From positions 1 through 59,015 of the forward strand of contig CACXYM010000011.1 of assembly GCA_902771935.1 (NCBI GenBank): a stretch of DNA of 59,015 nt, given 5' to 3'. Below the pieces are notes generated by a model, which worked only from the letters and a program-made list of their open reading frames with translations, made no database searches and was not told where the DNA came from. Each line of letters starts with the position of its first letter. Within the stretch, counting starts at the first letter, position 1. The DNA is from an uncultured Bacteroidales bacterium. Its GTDB lineage: Bacteria > Bacteroidota > Bacteroidia > Bacteroidales > Paludibacteraceae. Below, piece by piece: positions 25,525 through 34,356 of this stretch. The translations under genes and the position numbers were made by a program.

Positions 25525-26746
25525 GATTGTCACATTAGGCTGCAAGCTCAACTTCGCGGAGTCGAGTGCCATCATGCACCAACTGCTCAGCGAGGGTCAC
25601 ACACGGGTCAAATCCGGCGAGCAGGCAGATATAGTAATCGTTAACACCTGTACCGTCACCGATACTGCCGACCATAAGGACAGGCAGGCTATTCACCGCG
25701 TGAGACGAGAGCATCCTAATGCCAAGATCATCGTCACCGGTTGCTATGCCGCCCTGCTGCAGCAGAAGCAGGAACGGAACGAACAACTCGCTTGCGCCGA
25801 TACCACCATCCTCGATGAGATAGATGTGCTGAAGCCTAAGGACCTCGTTAACTTTGTTAACGCCTACTCTCGTGACGACCGAACCCGATGCTTCCTCAAG
25901 GTGCAAGACGGTTGCAATTACTTCTGCACGTACTGTACGATTCCTTTCGCACGCGGGCGATCGCGCAATCCGTACATTAAAGATATCGTTGCCCAAGCGG
26001 AACAAGCGTTGCAGGACGGTGCCAAAGAGATTATCCTTACCGGCGTTAACATAGGCGACTTCGGTCGCTCCACCGGAGAAACGTTTCTTGACCTAATCAA
26101 AGCCCTCGATTCCCTTTCACCAATAACCTCTAACCTATCACCTTTACCCGATTACCGCATCCGGATCAGCAGTTGCGAGCCGAATCTCTTGAGCGATGAG
26201 ATCATTGACTTTGTCGCTAAGAGCCGACATTTCGCGCCGCATTTTCATATTCCCTTGCAATCAGGCAGTAACGAGGTGCTCCGTATCATGCACAGACGAT
26301 ATACGCGCGAGTTGTTTGCAGAGCGTGTAGCGCATATCAAGCGGGTCATGCCGCATGCTTTTATCGGTGTCGATTGCATGGTAGGTGTACGTGGTGAGAC
26401 CGAAGAGTGCTGGAACGACTATCTACAGTTTATTGAGCAACTACCTGTTAGTCAACTACATGTCTTCACCTATTCCGAACGGGCTAACACGCGCATGCTC
26501 GACATGGACCTGTATGTCGTGCCGCAAGCGGAACGCGAACGCAGAAGTAAGATTTTGCACAAAATAAGCGACGAGAAACTCGCTGCCTTTTATGCCCAAC
26601 ATAAAGGCTCTCAAGCCACAGTCCTATGGGAATCAAAGAAAACAGGAAACCAAATGAGCGGCTTTACAGAGAACTATATCAAGATATACGGTCCTTATGA
26701 CAAGGAGAAAATCAATACTTTTGAACATGTAACAATCAACGTATGA
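25514..26746 (+). CDS. mtaB: tRNA t6A37 methylthiotransferase
   Basis: MtaB, 410 residues: radical-SAM enzyme that converts t6A37 to ms2t6A in ANN-decoding tRNAs. It uses two [4Fe-4S] clusters: the N-terminal UPF0004 cluster with Cys10, Cys46 and Cys77, and the radical-SAM cluster CNYFCTYC with Cys134, Cys138 and Cys141. LTGVNIGDFG and HIPLQSGSNEVLRIMHRRYT are typical. The C-terminal TRAM-like part is short. A heptad repeat array (26117-26150) encodes the extra loop SPITSNLSPLPD before YRIRISSCEP. Confidence 0.93.
   Translation: MKIKIVTLGCKLNFAESSAIMHQLLSEGHTRVKSGEQADIVIVNTCTVTDTADHKDRQAIHRVRREHPNAKIIVTGCYAALLQQKQERNEQLACADTTILDEIDVLKPKDLVNFVNAYSRDDRTRCFLKVQDGCNYFCTYCTIPFARGRSRNPYIKDIVAQAEQALQDGAKEIILTGVNIGDFGRSTGETFLDLIKALDSLSPITSNLSPLPDYRIRISSCEPNLLSDEIIDFVAKSRHFAPHFHIPLQSGSNEVLRIMHRRYTRELFAERVAHIKRVMPHAFIGVDCMVGVRGETEECWNDYLQFIEQLPVSQLHVFTYSERANTRMLDMDLYVVPQAERERRSKILHKISDEKLAAFYAQHKGSQATVLWESKKTGNQMSGFTENYIKIYGPYDKEKINTFEHVTINV
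26117..26150. repeat. heptad array inside mtaB
   Basis: TCACCAA TAACCTC TAACCTA TCACCTT TACCCG: five registers, starting at 26117, 26124, 26131, 26138 and 26145, exactly 7 bases apart. It encodes a loop between two conserved segments of MtaB. Confidence 0.8.
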
Positions 26747-28593
26747 AACGATTCACTTTCCTGATTATATTACTCGCCTGTATCCGCCTTGCCACAGCTC
26801 AGATACACCAAGTGCGCAATTTCCCCGAATTATCTGGCTTGCAGCGGGCCGGATGGAAGATACAACACAGTTGTACCTCATTCGACAAGCGTACCATCAT
26901 ATTCTCCGCCAAGACACCTAATAGTACGGGATTTGACCTGTACGAAATGCACAAACAAAACAACAAATGGACCACACCTGTCGCACTCAACGGCATCAAC
27001 ACGCCACTGGATGAACTATGGCCAAGCATGACCAGTGACGAACAACAGATTTATTTCGTTCAACGTACACCTGCCATACCGAACAACAAAAAATCCGAAG
27101 ACCAATACACTATCCTGTTGAGCACCAAGCAAAACGACAGTTGGGAAAGCGGACAAACTATTATCATCTCTACCGGAGAAGATATATCCCCACTTATACT
27201 GCCGGATAACCAAACACTTCTATTTGCGTCAAAACGAGAAATTCCCGGAAAAAAAGAACGCCAATATGCTCTTTATTTCACGCGCAAAATCGGCAAATAT
27301 AACTGGTATTTACCAACACTTATCCATGCACCAGAAGAGAAAGGCATAAACTATTACGGCATCGCCATTACTGCTTCTACTGCCAATCCGACGATTCAAT
27401 TTACCAAACAGACATGCTCGAAAAAAGACACTACCTACACCACCGACTACCTACCTTTAGACAGCGCCTATAACGCGTTGCCCGTTATGACACTCTCCGG
27501 TATGGTCAAGGACAAAAACACCGGCCACTTAATCAACAACACCATCGCTATCTACGATGCCATCACCTCCAAATTGCTCTGCCGCCTGAACAATGAGGGA
27601 CAATACACTATTGCCCTGCCGGTCGGCACATCCTACCACATCGATGTCACCGCTCCAAATTATTCGCATCACTACATTGAGCAGGACTGCAGGCAACTCA
27701 AGGTCAACGCCATCGAGAGCCAAACGATAACGCTTGCCAAAAGCCTGCGTATTCACATCAATATCTTTGATGCAGACATGCAGATTCCGCTCAAGGACGT
27801 CCAATACCGCATTTCAAGCAATAAAATCAACAAAGTAGCACGAGCAGCAAAAGGAGAAGCCACTCTCGATTTGCCTATCGGGGACCTCTATACCATCGTC
27901 TTCTCTAAAAACGGATACGGAGAGGCCCCGCTCACTATCAACACCAAGAAAGAGGTGCTTCTCACCGAATCCGAATTAGATATTGACCTCACTCCCGCTA
28001 AAGTACCTGTACATATCGCACTATTTGATATAGATACCAAAGAGCCCATCACAGGGTCCGTACAACTCAGTAATCCGACGTATGAAGAAAACATCAACTA
28101 CATAGCTGATTCCACGTTCCTCAGACAAGGCGAGACCTATGCCCTACACGCCTCTGCAACCGGATATGTTTACTGCGACACCACCATTACTCTACCCTAT
28201 TCCGCTATGCCGACTAACTGGGCACTGGGACTGAGACAGCTGAAGCAGGAACTCGTTCTGCAACTACGCAATATCCTCTTCGAGTACAACTCCGCTGCAC
28301 TCATGGAATCATCCTATAACGAGCTGAATAAGGTTGTCCGGTTGCTTGAGGAGAATCCTACTATCAGCATCGAGCTCTCTGCCCATACCGACGACCGAGG
28401 CACCGATGCCTATAACGACAAACTCTCCAAAAAACGGGGTGAAGCCGTACGAACGTATCTTGTCAAGAATGGTATCCATCCACAACGTATCACAGCCACC
28501 GGATACGGCAAGAAACGCCCGCTCGTACCTAATGACAGCGAGACCAATCGGGCTATCAACAGACGTGTAGAATTTAAAGTAACCGGTATGTAA
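26743..28593 (+). CDS. OmpA-family envelope protein with PD40-like repeats
   Basis: A 616-residue envelope protein. N-terminal signal peptide (MKRFTFLIILLACIRLATAQ); LLAC could be read as a poor lipobox. Residues about 40-210 carry WD40-like PD40 segments (GFDLYEMHKQNNKWTTPVAL, DELWPSMTSDEQQIYFV, ISPLILPDNQTLLFASKRE). Then come carboxypeptidase-regulatory-like beta domains (about 245-490), and a C-terminal OmpA peptidoglycan-binding domain (ILFEYNSAALMES, SAHTDDRGTDAYNDKLSKKR, NRAINRRVEF). The architecture recalls PorE of the type IX secretion machinery but lacks the TPR part, so I do not assign that name. ATG overlaps the mtaB stop by 4 bases. Confidence 0.85.
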   Translation: MKRFTFLIILLACIRLATAQIHQVRNFPELSGLQRAGWKIQHSCTSFDKRTIIFSAKTPNSTGFDLYEMHKQNNKWTTPVALNGINTPLDELWPSMTSDEQQIYFVQRTPAIPNNKKSEDQYTILLSTKQNDSWESGQTIIISTGEDISPLILPDNQTLLFASKREIPGKKERQYALYFTRKIGKYNWYLPTLIHAPEEKGINYYGIAITASTANPTIQFTKQTCSKKDTTYTTDYLPLDSAYNALPVMTLSGMVKDKNTGHLINNTIAIYDAITSKLLCRLNNEGQYTIALPVGTSYHIDVTAPNYSHHYIEQDCRQLKVNAIESQTITLAKSLRIHINIFDADMQIPLKDVQYRISSNKINKVARAAKGEATLDLPIGDLYTIVFSKNGYGEAPLTINTKKEVLLTESELDIDLTPAKVPVHIALFDIDTKEPITGSVQLSNPTYEENINYIADSTFLRQGETYALHASATGYVYCDTTITLPYSAMPTNWALGLRQLKQELVLQLRNILFEYNSAALMESSYNELNKVVRLLEENPTISIELSAHTDDRGTDAYNDKLSKKRGEAVRTYLVKNGIHPQRITATGYGKKRPLVPNDSETNRAINRRVEFKVTGM

Positions 28594-28594
28594 T

Positions 28595-30061
28595 ATGAAG
28601 CGCTATCTACTTATACTCATCTTTGTCTCCCTCTGTGCCGGCATACACGCACAAGATTATTTCAGCGAGACGGCAGCTAAAGCAAAACGAGCCACGCCCC
28701 ATGAGGCTGCCTATATATGGTCCGAATACCAACAGTTTCTTCCCACGTTCCACGCCACCTACTTCCACTTGGGAAACATCTATTATGACCTTATCCCGAC
28801 GGAACACCCTATCCGCGATTACGAAGAACTGACCCAGTACCTCTATCGCACCAAACTCTATTACGGCAATTGCCTGCACTACGCCAAAGACCAAACCCTT
28901 AAGCCCATCCACTACGAAGGTTTACCTTATACCGGCAAGAGACCGGAATACGCTGATTTACAGCAGTTTATCAAGCAACGATTAGACTTCGTCAATCAGA
29001 CATCTCAAACAGCTAAGGCACTATACGACAGTTACAACCAACTCGTTAACCGCTATAATCTATGCCGTATTGTATTCTCGTCTTTTTCGGAAAAGTACGG
29101 TCGTGAGAAAATGGCGCATTTACATCTCTCTGACCAGGATAAACAGCAACTGCTCTATCTGCAAACACAAGCCGATTCACTCCAACATGACATCCAAAGT
29201 CTCCAACAGGCCCTTAACGACTTCCCTGTCAAGGACTACCATCCTAACTTCCGTTTTGAAGCCATCAATCTCTACCGTCTTGACGGATTAACCAGCATCA
29301 ACATTCTCCAGAACGAAGTCGTCCTATGGGATTATTCCTCATGGGCTAAGGACTTCTTATACGCGCAGGACCACACCTACCGTGACTATTTTGCCGCTAT
29401 CGACAACGAGTACAACGCGATGCGACACGCCATAGCGCATCCAAATGCCAAGATACGGATAAACGATATCCTACTGAACCGCATCAACCGCATGGATTAT
29501 CAGTCGCCACTCATAGACAGTATTGCACTTCTGCAACAGGCTGCACTCATCAAAAGCATCGAACAATCGCCTACTTTCAAACAGGACAAGGCGGACGATG
29601 AATATATAGAACAGAATCTTGCCCTTCTATTCAACCAACAGAAAGCGTATACACAACTACAATACCACTACGCCCAACTCCACTATCAAGACTCGACTTA
29701 TCTCCATCTTGCTGATAGCAGTTGTACCATAACCGCAACTACCTTTGCAGCACATATCCGACCGACTGCAAAGTCCATCACGTCTTATACCAATGATATT
29801 TCAGGAGAAACGTTCGGTATCCACGACATGCATTTTGCACTTGAGGACAGCGTGATAACTATCCTTCCGGTGGACACGAACTACCTTGTTGTTCTACCGC
29901 ATCAAACCATACTGTCCTCACTATCCGGGGAAATGTTGCTGAAAACACGTATAGAAAGCGACGCCCCGTTCTTCACTGCGTACAAATACAGCAACCATAT
30001 TGTCGCACTGGTCAGCGAGCGTCAGGTACTTTTTATTGACACGGACTCACAGCACAAATAA
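28595..30061 (+). CDS. secreted coiled-coil protein, unknown function
   Basis: A 488-residue secreted protein I do not recognise. The signal peptide is MKRYLLILIFVSLCAGIHAQ. The mature part is helical and rich in Tyr, Gln, His and Leu, with coiled-coil segments around 175-210 (DKQQLLYLQTQADSLQHDIQ) and 310-360. The last 100 residues look like beta strands (ISGETFGIHDMHFALED and following). It starts one base after the OmpA/PD40 gene and probably works with it in the periplasm. Its 3' end overlaps the convergent gene at 30022 by 40 bp. Confidence 0.75.
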   Translation: MKRYLLILIFVSLCAGIHAQDYFSETAAKAKRATPHEAAYIWSEYQQFLPTFHATYFHLGNIYYDLIPTEHPIRDYEELTQYLYRTKLYYGNCLHYAKDQTLKPIHYEGLPYTGKRPEYADLQQFIKQRLDFVNQTSQTAKALYDSYNQLVNRYNLCRIVFSSFSEKYGREKMAHLHLSDQDKQQLLYLQTQADSLQHDIQSLQQALNDFPVKDYHPNFRFEAINLYRLDGLTSINILQNEVVLWDYSSWAKDFLYAQDHTYRDYFAAIDNEYNAMRHAIAHPNAKIRINDILLNRINRMDYQSPLIDSIALLQQAALIKSIEQSPTFKQDKADDEYIEQNLALLFNQQKAYTQLQYHYAQLHYQDSTYLHLADSSCTITATTFAAHIRPTAKSITSYTNDISGETFGIHDMHFALEDSVITILPVDTNYLVVLPHQTILSSLSGEMLLKTRIESDAPFFTAYKYSNHIVALVSERQVLFIDTDSQHK

Positions 30062-30918
30062 GCCGCGTCATGATTGGGCAAGCAGTCTAACTCCCAGACC
30101 GGCACAGCCTCTATCACCTTACGTATCACCTCGTACAACTCGTCCCGCACGGCTTCCGTGAACTTCAGTCCGCTGCATGAGCCGTATATCTCCACATACG
30201 CCTTGCTCGGACGCGCCTTGGTGATGCTATTCCGCGGTGCCTGATGCAGGCGCACAAATGCTCCCACGCGCGCACGTGCGTTTTTATAACACGGAGTCTT
30301 ACCGCTCCAGGGGCTGCCATAGACCCAAACGCCGTCGTCTTCGATACGCACTACCGGATTATCGTCATTGAGTAACCATGCGTCATCAAACGCCTCCTGC
30401 CACATCCGCGAGTGAGTAGACTTGCCGGTGCCCGACTTTCCCAAGAACAGATAGCCTTTTTCATCCTTTACAACCACGGACGCATGCAGCTCCAGCGCTT
30501 TGTACTTGAGGGCTGTGAAAGCGAATAGAAGCATCGTCGCATTATTGATGGCGAAGTCCCTCACGGCTGCTATCGGAGAACAGACCACTAACTCTGCTTC
30601 GGCGAAGTTCTCACTTGCTTGTAGCATTGCGCAGATCTCACTATCGCGTGTCATGGACATATTGATGAGCCAGCCGCGCGAGCTTTGGTAGATTTCCAAC
30701 CTCGGCATATCGGCTTCGCTGATGTCATTATGCACCAGCGTCCAGTCGCCTTTTTCCGATAGACTATCCGTTAGCCGGTCACTGACGCGCAGGATGAACA
30801 AAGGCGTAGCCTCCACATGTGCCTCAGGCACAATAAACGGCTGATAGTTGCCAGGCACCTCGCTAAACGCTAAACCCTCAACCTTAAACGCCAACCCGCC
30901 TATTGCGCAATAAATACA
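30022..30918 (-). CDS. HPr-kinase-like ATP-binding protein
   Basis: A 298-residue protein related to the C-terminal domain of HPr kinase/phosphorylase. P-loop LFLGKSGTGKSTHSRMW at about 155-170, followed by LLNDDNPVV and the GSPWSGKTPCYKN segment typical of the Bacteroidota branch. It lacks the HPrK N-terminal domain and substrate signature, and the true substrate is unknown; relatives often accompany PqqD-like or natural-product genes, none of which is here. ATG 30918 overlaps the upstream DMT-transporter gene by 19 bases. The first residues (IGGLAFKVEGLAFSEV) are encoded by a heptad repeat array. Confidence 0.75.
   Translation of the reverse strand, partial: CIYCAIGGLAFKVEGLAFSEVPGNYQPFIVPEAHVEATPLFILRVSDRLTDSLSEKGDWTLVHNDISEADMPRLEIYQSSRGWLINMSMTRDSEICAMLQASENFAEAELVVCSPIAAVRDFAINNATMLLFAFTALKYKALELHASVVVKDEKGYLFLGKSGTGKSTHSRMWQEAFDDAWLLNDDNPVVRIEDDGVWVYGSPWSGKTPCYKNARARVGAFVRLHQAPRNSITKARPSKAYVEIYGSCSGLKFTEAVRDELYEVIRKVIEAVPVWELDCLPNHDAAYLCCESVSIKST
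30864..30898. repeat. heptad array at the start of the HPrK-like gene
   Basis: Plus strand TAAACGC TAAACCC TCAACCT TAAACGC CAACCCG, registers at 30864, 30871, 30878, 30885 and 30892. It lies just inside the N-terminus of the gene read on the opposite strand and encodes GGLAFKVEGLAF. Confidence 0.8.
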
Positions 30919-31250
30919 CATCCGCCTAAGATCAACACTATTCCAACCCACTGCTGCCAGTGCGCTGTCTCGTGGAAGAAGAAGATGCCCACTAACATAC
31001 CCATCACGTATGCCATACTAATCAGCGGATAAGCGTGGCTGAAGGGGAAATGGCGGAGGATATACATCCACATCACAGCTGAGGCAGCAAAGCCCAGACC
31101 GCTACCGAGCAGCCAGAGGTTGCCTAAGATCTTACTCCAACACGCCCACGTCCAGCTGAACGCCGGGACCTTACTCATCGCTATTTTCAATAGCGTCTGA
31201 CTACCGCAGAGCAGTATGCTCTGCACAATTGCCAATAAAATCAGTCTCAT
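30900..31250 (-). CDS. half-size EamA/SMR-type membrane transporter
   Basis: A 116-residue, four-helix membrane protein of the drug/metabolite transporter superfamily. It has FSHAYPLISMAYVMGMLVGI and the closing helix WVGIVLILGGCVFIAQ, close in size and pattern to ArnE/ArnF-like or EmrE-like dimeric transporters. ArnE/F flip undecaprenyl-phosphate-linked sugars, but nothing adjacent supports that substrate. It is followed by the HPrK-like gene with a 19-base overlap. Dual topology cannot be judged from sequence alone. Confidence 0.8.
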   Translation of the reverse strand: MRLILLAIVQSILLCGSQTLLKIAMSKVPAFSWTWACWSKILGNLWLLGSGLGFAASAVMWMYILRHFPFSHAYPLISMAYVMGMLVGIFFFHETAHWQQWVGIVLILGGCVFIAQ

Positions 31251-31547
31251 ACCTTATATATTAAACATTTTACCTCTCACCTTTTATTTATGCTCGCTCA
31301 GCCCGTTCGATGACCTTCGCTCGCTCCAGACATTGTGTCTTTCCCTCCTGGGGATGTGGTTAGTAATCAATTCGATCGACTTGTGAACAACTGCCGAAAA
31401 TATAGCGCGTAGCGAGCGTCTATAAAATCGTATGTCTGAGCGCTTCCCGTACGTCCGCCTAACGGCGCGAGTTTAGATTTTTAGCGAGCTGCGCTATTCT
31501 TTTTTTCGAGCGGTTGCGAACCGGAGAACGATTGATACAACCACTAA
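31251..31547. other. intergenic space without a gene
   Basis: About 300 bp between manC and the DMT transporter. It contains several copies of the short motif GCGAGCG/CGCTCGC and the palindrome-like AGCGAGCTGCGCT, but no open frame, tRNA or clear promoter that I can support. It resembles GCGTAGCG-rich spacers at 15035-15070. Confidence 0.5.
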
Positions 31548-32909
31548 CTACCATGTATAGTCAAATCGTTCAATGTCTTCTTCGATCAGCGGATTGCCGA
31601 GCTGCACCTCAACGAACGTGAGGTTGGTAATCGCCCGAATCGCATGATACTGCTCTCGCCGAATGATGCAAACATCTCCGCGCTGTATCTTCCGCCTCTC
31701 GCCGTCGAGGACGAACTCGCCTTCACCGTCAATAATGGTCCAGACCTCGTCTCTGCGATGGTGAATCTGGTAAGATATGTTCTTTCCTGCCTGCAGAGTG
31801 ATGGTCTTGGTCAGAGCTCTTTCGCCGGGCTGATACTCAACGTCGCTTAGCACCTTGTATGTCCCCCAGCGACGCTCTTCGTACATGGGGCGCAGGGTTA
31901 GTCCGTCCACATATTTCTTTATTGTCTCTGACTTGTCTTTGGCGCAGACTAATATGCCGTCCGGGCTGGCTGCTACAACCACGTCGCGTAAGCCGTTCAC
32001 GAACACGGGCACTTCCTGTTCGTTGATGACGTGGGTGTTCTCGTTCTCGTCTCCCATGAGCACATTACCTATGGCGTGTTTGCCGAGCTCTTCGGTCAGA
32101 GTGTTCCATGTGCCGAGGTCTTTCCATTTGCCGCTATACGGCACCACCGCTACACTCTTGGCTTTCTCTGCCACTTCGTAGTCGAAGCTAATCTTAGGGA
32201 ACTCTCCGTATCGTGCGTAGGTTTCGTCGAAGCCGGAAGCCTGCATGTATTGGCGCACTATGTGCATCATATAGCCGAGTTGGAAGGCAAAGACGCCGCC
32301 GTTCCAGAAGGCTCCCTCGCGCAGGAGCTCTTTCGCCACCTCTGTGGTCGGTTTCTCCGTAAAACGCGATACCGGCAATGCCTCCTCTAAACGCTCAACG
32401 CTAAACGCTAAACTGTCGTTCCGTACGGGAACGACGTAGCCGTATTTCTCCGAGGGATACGTCGGCTTGATGCCCATGAGGACGAGGTCGGCGGCGTTGT
32501 TTTCGACGGCGTGTGCCATCTTGGCTATGGTTTGGAAGTAGCCTATTTCTGTATAAGGGTCACTGGGCATGACTACTACTACCTCGTTGTCGCTGCATTG
32601 TTTGACGAAGTGGAGGTATGAGACGGCAAGCGCGATAGCGGGGAAGGTGTCGCGGCGTTCGGGTTCGGCAACGATGTCGACGTCGGAGCCGAGTTGGTTG
32701 ATTATACTGTCTCGTTGCGCAGCGTTCGTGGCGAAAGTGATCTGCGCTTGCAGTTTCGCCTCACGAGCTTGACGTACCACGCGTTGCACCATCGACTCCA
32801 TCTTCCCGTCTGCCGTTTCGAGTAACGGCAGGAACTGCTTCGAACGAGCATTATTCGACAGCGGCCAGAGCCGCTTACCGGAACCACCCGATAAAAAGAT
32901 CAATTGCAT
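31548..32909 (-). CDS. manC: mannose-1-phosphate guanylyltransferase/mannose-6-phosphate isomerase
   Basis: Bifunctional-type enzyme, 453 residues, makes GDP-mannose from mannose-1-phosphate for glycans, with a C-terminal cupin isomerase domain. N-terminal nucleotidyltransferase signature LSGGSGKRLWPLS plus FTEKPTTEVA and NGGVFAF; the phosphomannose isomerase-like cupin covers about 335-450 (YQIHHRRDEVWTIIDGEG, GDVCIIRREQYHAIRAI). It begins eight bases after the secreted gene upstream. The loop NDSLAFSVERLEEALPVS before FTEKP is longer than usual and partly encoded by a heptad array. Confidence 0.92.
   Translation of the reverse strand: MQLIFLSGGSGKRLWPLSNNARSKQFLPLLETADGKMESMVQRVVRQAREAKLQAQITFATNAAQRDSIINQLGSDVDIVAEPERRDTFPAIALAVSYLHFVKQCSDNEVVVVMPSDPYTEIGYFQTIAKMAHAVENNAADLVLMGIKPTYPSEKYGYVVPVRNDSLAFSVERLEEALPVSRFTEKPTTEVAKELLREGAFWNGGVFAFQLGYMMHIVRQYMQASGFDETYARYGEFPKISFDYEVAEKAKSVAVVPYSGKWKDLGTWNTLTEELGKHAIGNVLMGDENENTHVINEQEVPVFVNGLRDVVVAASPDGILVCAKDKSETIKKYVDGLTLRPMYEERRWGTYKVLSDVEYQPGERALTKTITLQAGKNISYQIHHRRDEVWTIIDGEGEFVLDGERRKIQRGDVCIIRREQYHAIRAITNLTFVEVQLGNPLIEEDIERFDYTW
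32388..32415. repeat. heptad array inside manC
   Basis: Plus strand TAAACGC TCAACGC TAAACGC TAAACTG, four registers exactly 7 apart (32388, 32395, 32402, 32409). It is opposite to the coding direction and encodes part of an extra loop in ManC. Confidence 0.8.
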
Positions 32910-32917
32910 ATAGTAAA

Positions 32918-34336
32918 TCAGTTAATTTTCCGACCAAATAAATCAAAGAATAAGCCATCTTTCTCGATAAGCAAAATTCCGTTTTGTAGTTTTTTGTTTG
33001 GTTTTGTTTCTATAGTAAGTTTATTCAGTTTATCCCATCCGAAAGGATGCGTTGTCCAAACCGTAGAAGAACCCGAAGTCGGTACGTCCATAACGTCAAA
33101 AAGGAGGATATACTCATAATTTTCCGGCAGTTGCATAGTCGACACTTGAAACGTCATGTCACCGGCAAGGTCCTTTTTTATCGGTAGTAACAGCTTGGCT
33201 TCTATTTGGTCGTTTTTCAACACCGGCGCAAAATACATAGCTGCTGAGTGATTCTGTCCTCGCATCCAACTCCACTCTTGGCTGTTCGCTTCCAACGTGG
33301 TCGCATTATGTCCTATAGAGGTGGAAGTGCCCAAATTCGATATTTTCAGTGTCTCGCCATAGAACTCAACAAGATAGCGCGCAGCGGCCGGCACTGAATT
33401 TGCCATCAGTTGATAGCGTTTGTCCGATTGCATCTCCACTTCGCACGCATTTGTTTCTAATGCTTTGTTCGTCACACCGCCTTTTGCCATCCAGTATTCA
33501 GTCTCACCGCCTCTCATCACGATAGCGTACTCTCCGGAACGATAGAGGGTGTCTTGCATAATAATGACCTCTTCGCCATCCTGCCGATAAACAGCATATA
33601 GGGAGGTGTTACGAACCGGATAAAAAACTTGACCTGCCTTGATCATGGTCGGCGCACTCTTCATTTTAGCCAGAATGCGATCGTCGGTCCATCCGGTGAA
33701 TACCCAATCCTCGCCGTCTAAAACAAACGATGATAGTGCACATTCAGGAAGAATAACTCCGGCACCTATACTTTTCTCAGTGAGGGCGGTTTGTAAATCT
33801 CCATTTTCCGTATTCCAATTCAGAGTGACGGTATATGGTCTTGCTTCTGCCTCCGACATAGAGATTTCTATTTTACTGAAATACAATGAGTTAGCACTTG
33901 CACTTACTTGAAGTACCAAAGTAGCACCGTCGTCAACTTCACAATTACCGGAAAAATAAATCGGCACGTATTCTGCCACGAAACTTGTTTGCCCAGGCCA
34001 TTCGGAAAACTTTTTATCAGCTACGGAGCCAATGGTCACATCGTTTAGATTGAGAGAGAGCGAACCGGCGCCACCGGTTTTGTTAGAATGCATATAAACC
34101 GCAATATAATCAATATTCCCCGCCGGTAAATGGAGTATAGATAATTTCGCAGTATTATCAGCAGTTATACGGTCCTTGTAATTGCTTGTAGTTTCAAATA
34201 CAGCTTCAACCAAACCTGTCTCATCGCCCGTCACCTTAGCTTCCGTTTTGGAAGTCACAGTAGCCGTAATCACCGCCGACTGACCGGTTATGGCGGTAAA
34301 GAGACTAAGGAGAATTATGACGATGCGATTTTTCAT
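32918..34336 (-). CDS. secreted beta-rich protein with C-terminal tail
   Basis: A 472-residue secreted protein of unknown role. Signal peptide MKNRIVIILLSLFTAITGQS. Residues about 25-160 form a beta-sandwich-like region, and an InlB-like repeat follows (YTVTLNWNTENGDLQ to FTGWTDDR to SLYAVYRQDGEE). A further beta domain runs to about 440. The end, LQNGILLIEKDGLFFDLFGR, is the tail shared by the secreted nucleases and others in this window. It lies between a CNNM transporter gene (20 bp upstream) and manC (8 bp downstream), probably on one transcript from 35435. Confidence 0.75.
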   Translation of the reverse strand: MKNRIVIILLSLFTAITGQSAVITATVTSKTEAKVTGDETGLVEAVFETTSNYKDRITADNTAKLSILHLPAGNIDYIAVYMHSNKTGGAGSLSLNLNDVTIGSVADKKFSEWPGQTSFVAEYVPIYFSGNCEVDDGATLVLQVSASANSLYFSKIEISMSEAEARPYTVTLNWNTENGDLQTALTEKSIGAGVILPECALSSFVLDGEDWVFTGWTDDRILAKMKSAPTMIKAGQVFYPVRNTSLYAVYRQDGEEVIIMQDTLYRSGEYAIVMRGGETEYWMAKGGVTNKALETNACEVEMQSDKRYQLMANSVPAAARYLVEFYGETLKISNLGTSTSIGHNATTLEANSQEWSWMRGQNHSAAMYFAPVLKNDQIEAKLLLPIKKDLAGDMTFQVSTMQLPENYEYILLFDVMDVPTSGSSTVWTTHPFGWDKLNKLTIETKPNKKLQNGILLIEKDGLFFDLFGRKIN

Positions 34337-34356
34337 GATGAATTACGGCGTTTAGA

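Noticed and set aside
26743-28593. Assignment as PorE of type IX secretion
   Set aside because: The order PD40, beta domains, OmpA fits partly, but the TPR part and a good lipobox are missing, and no other por gene is in the window.
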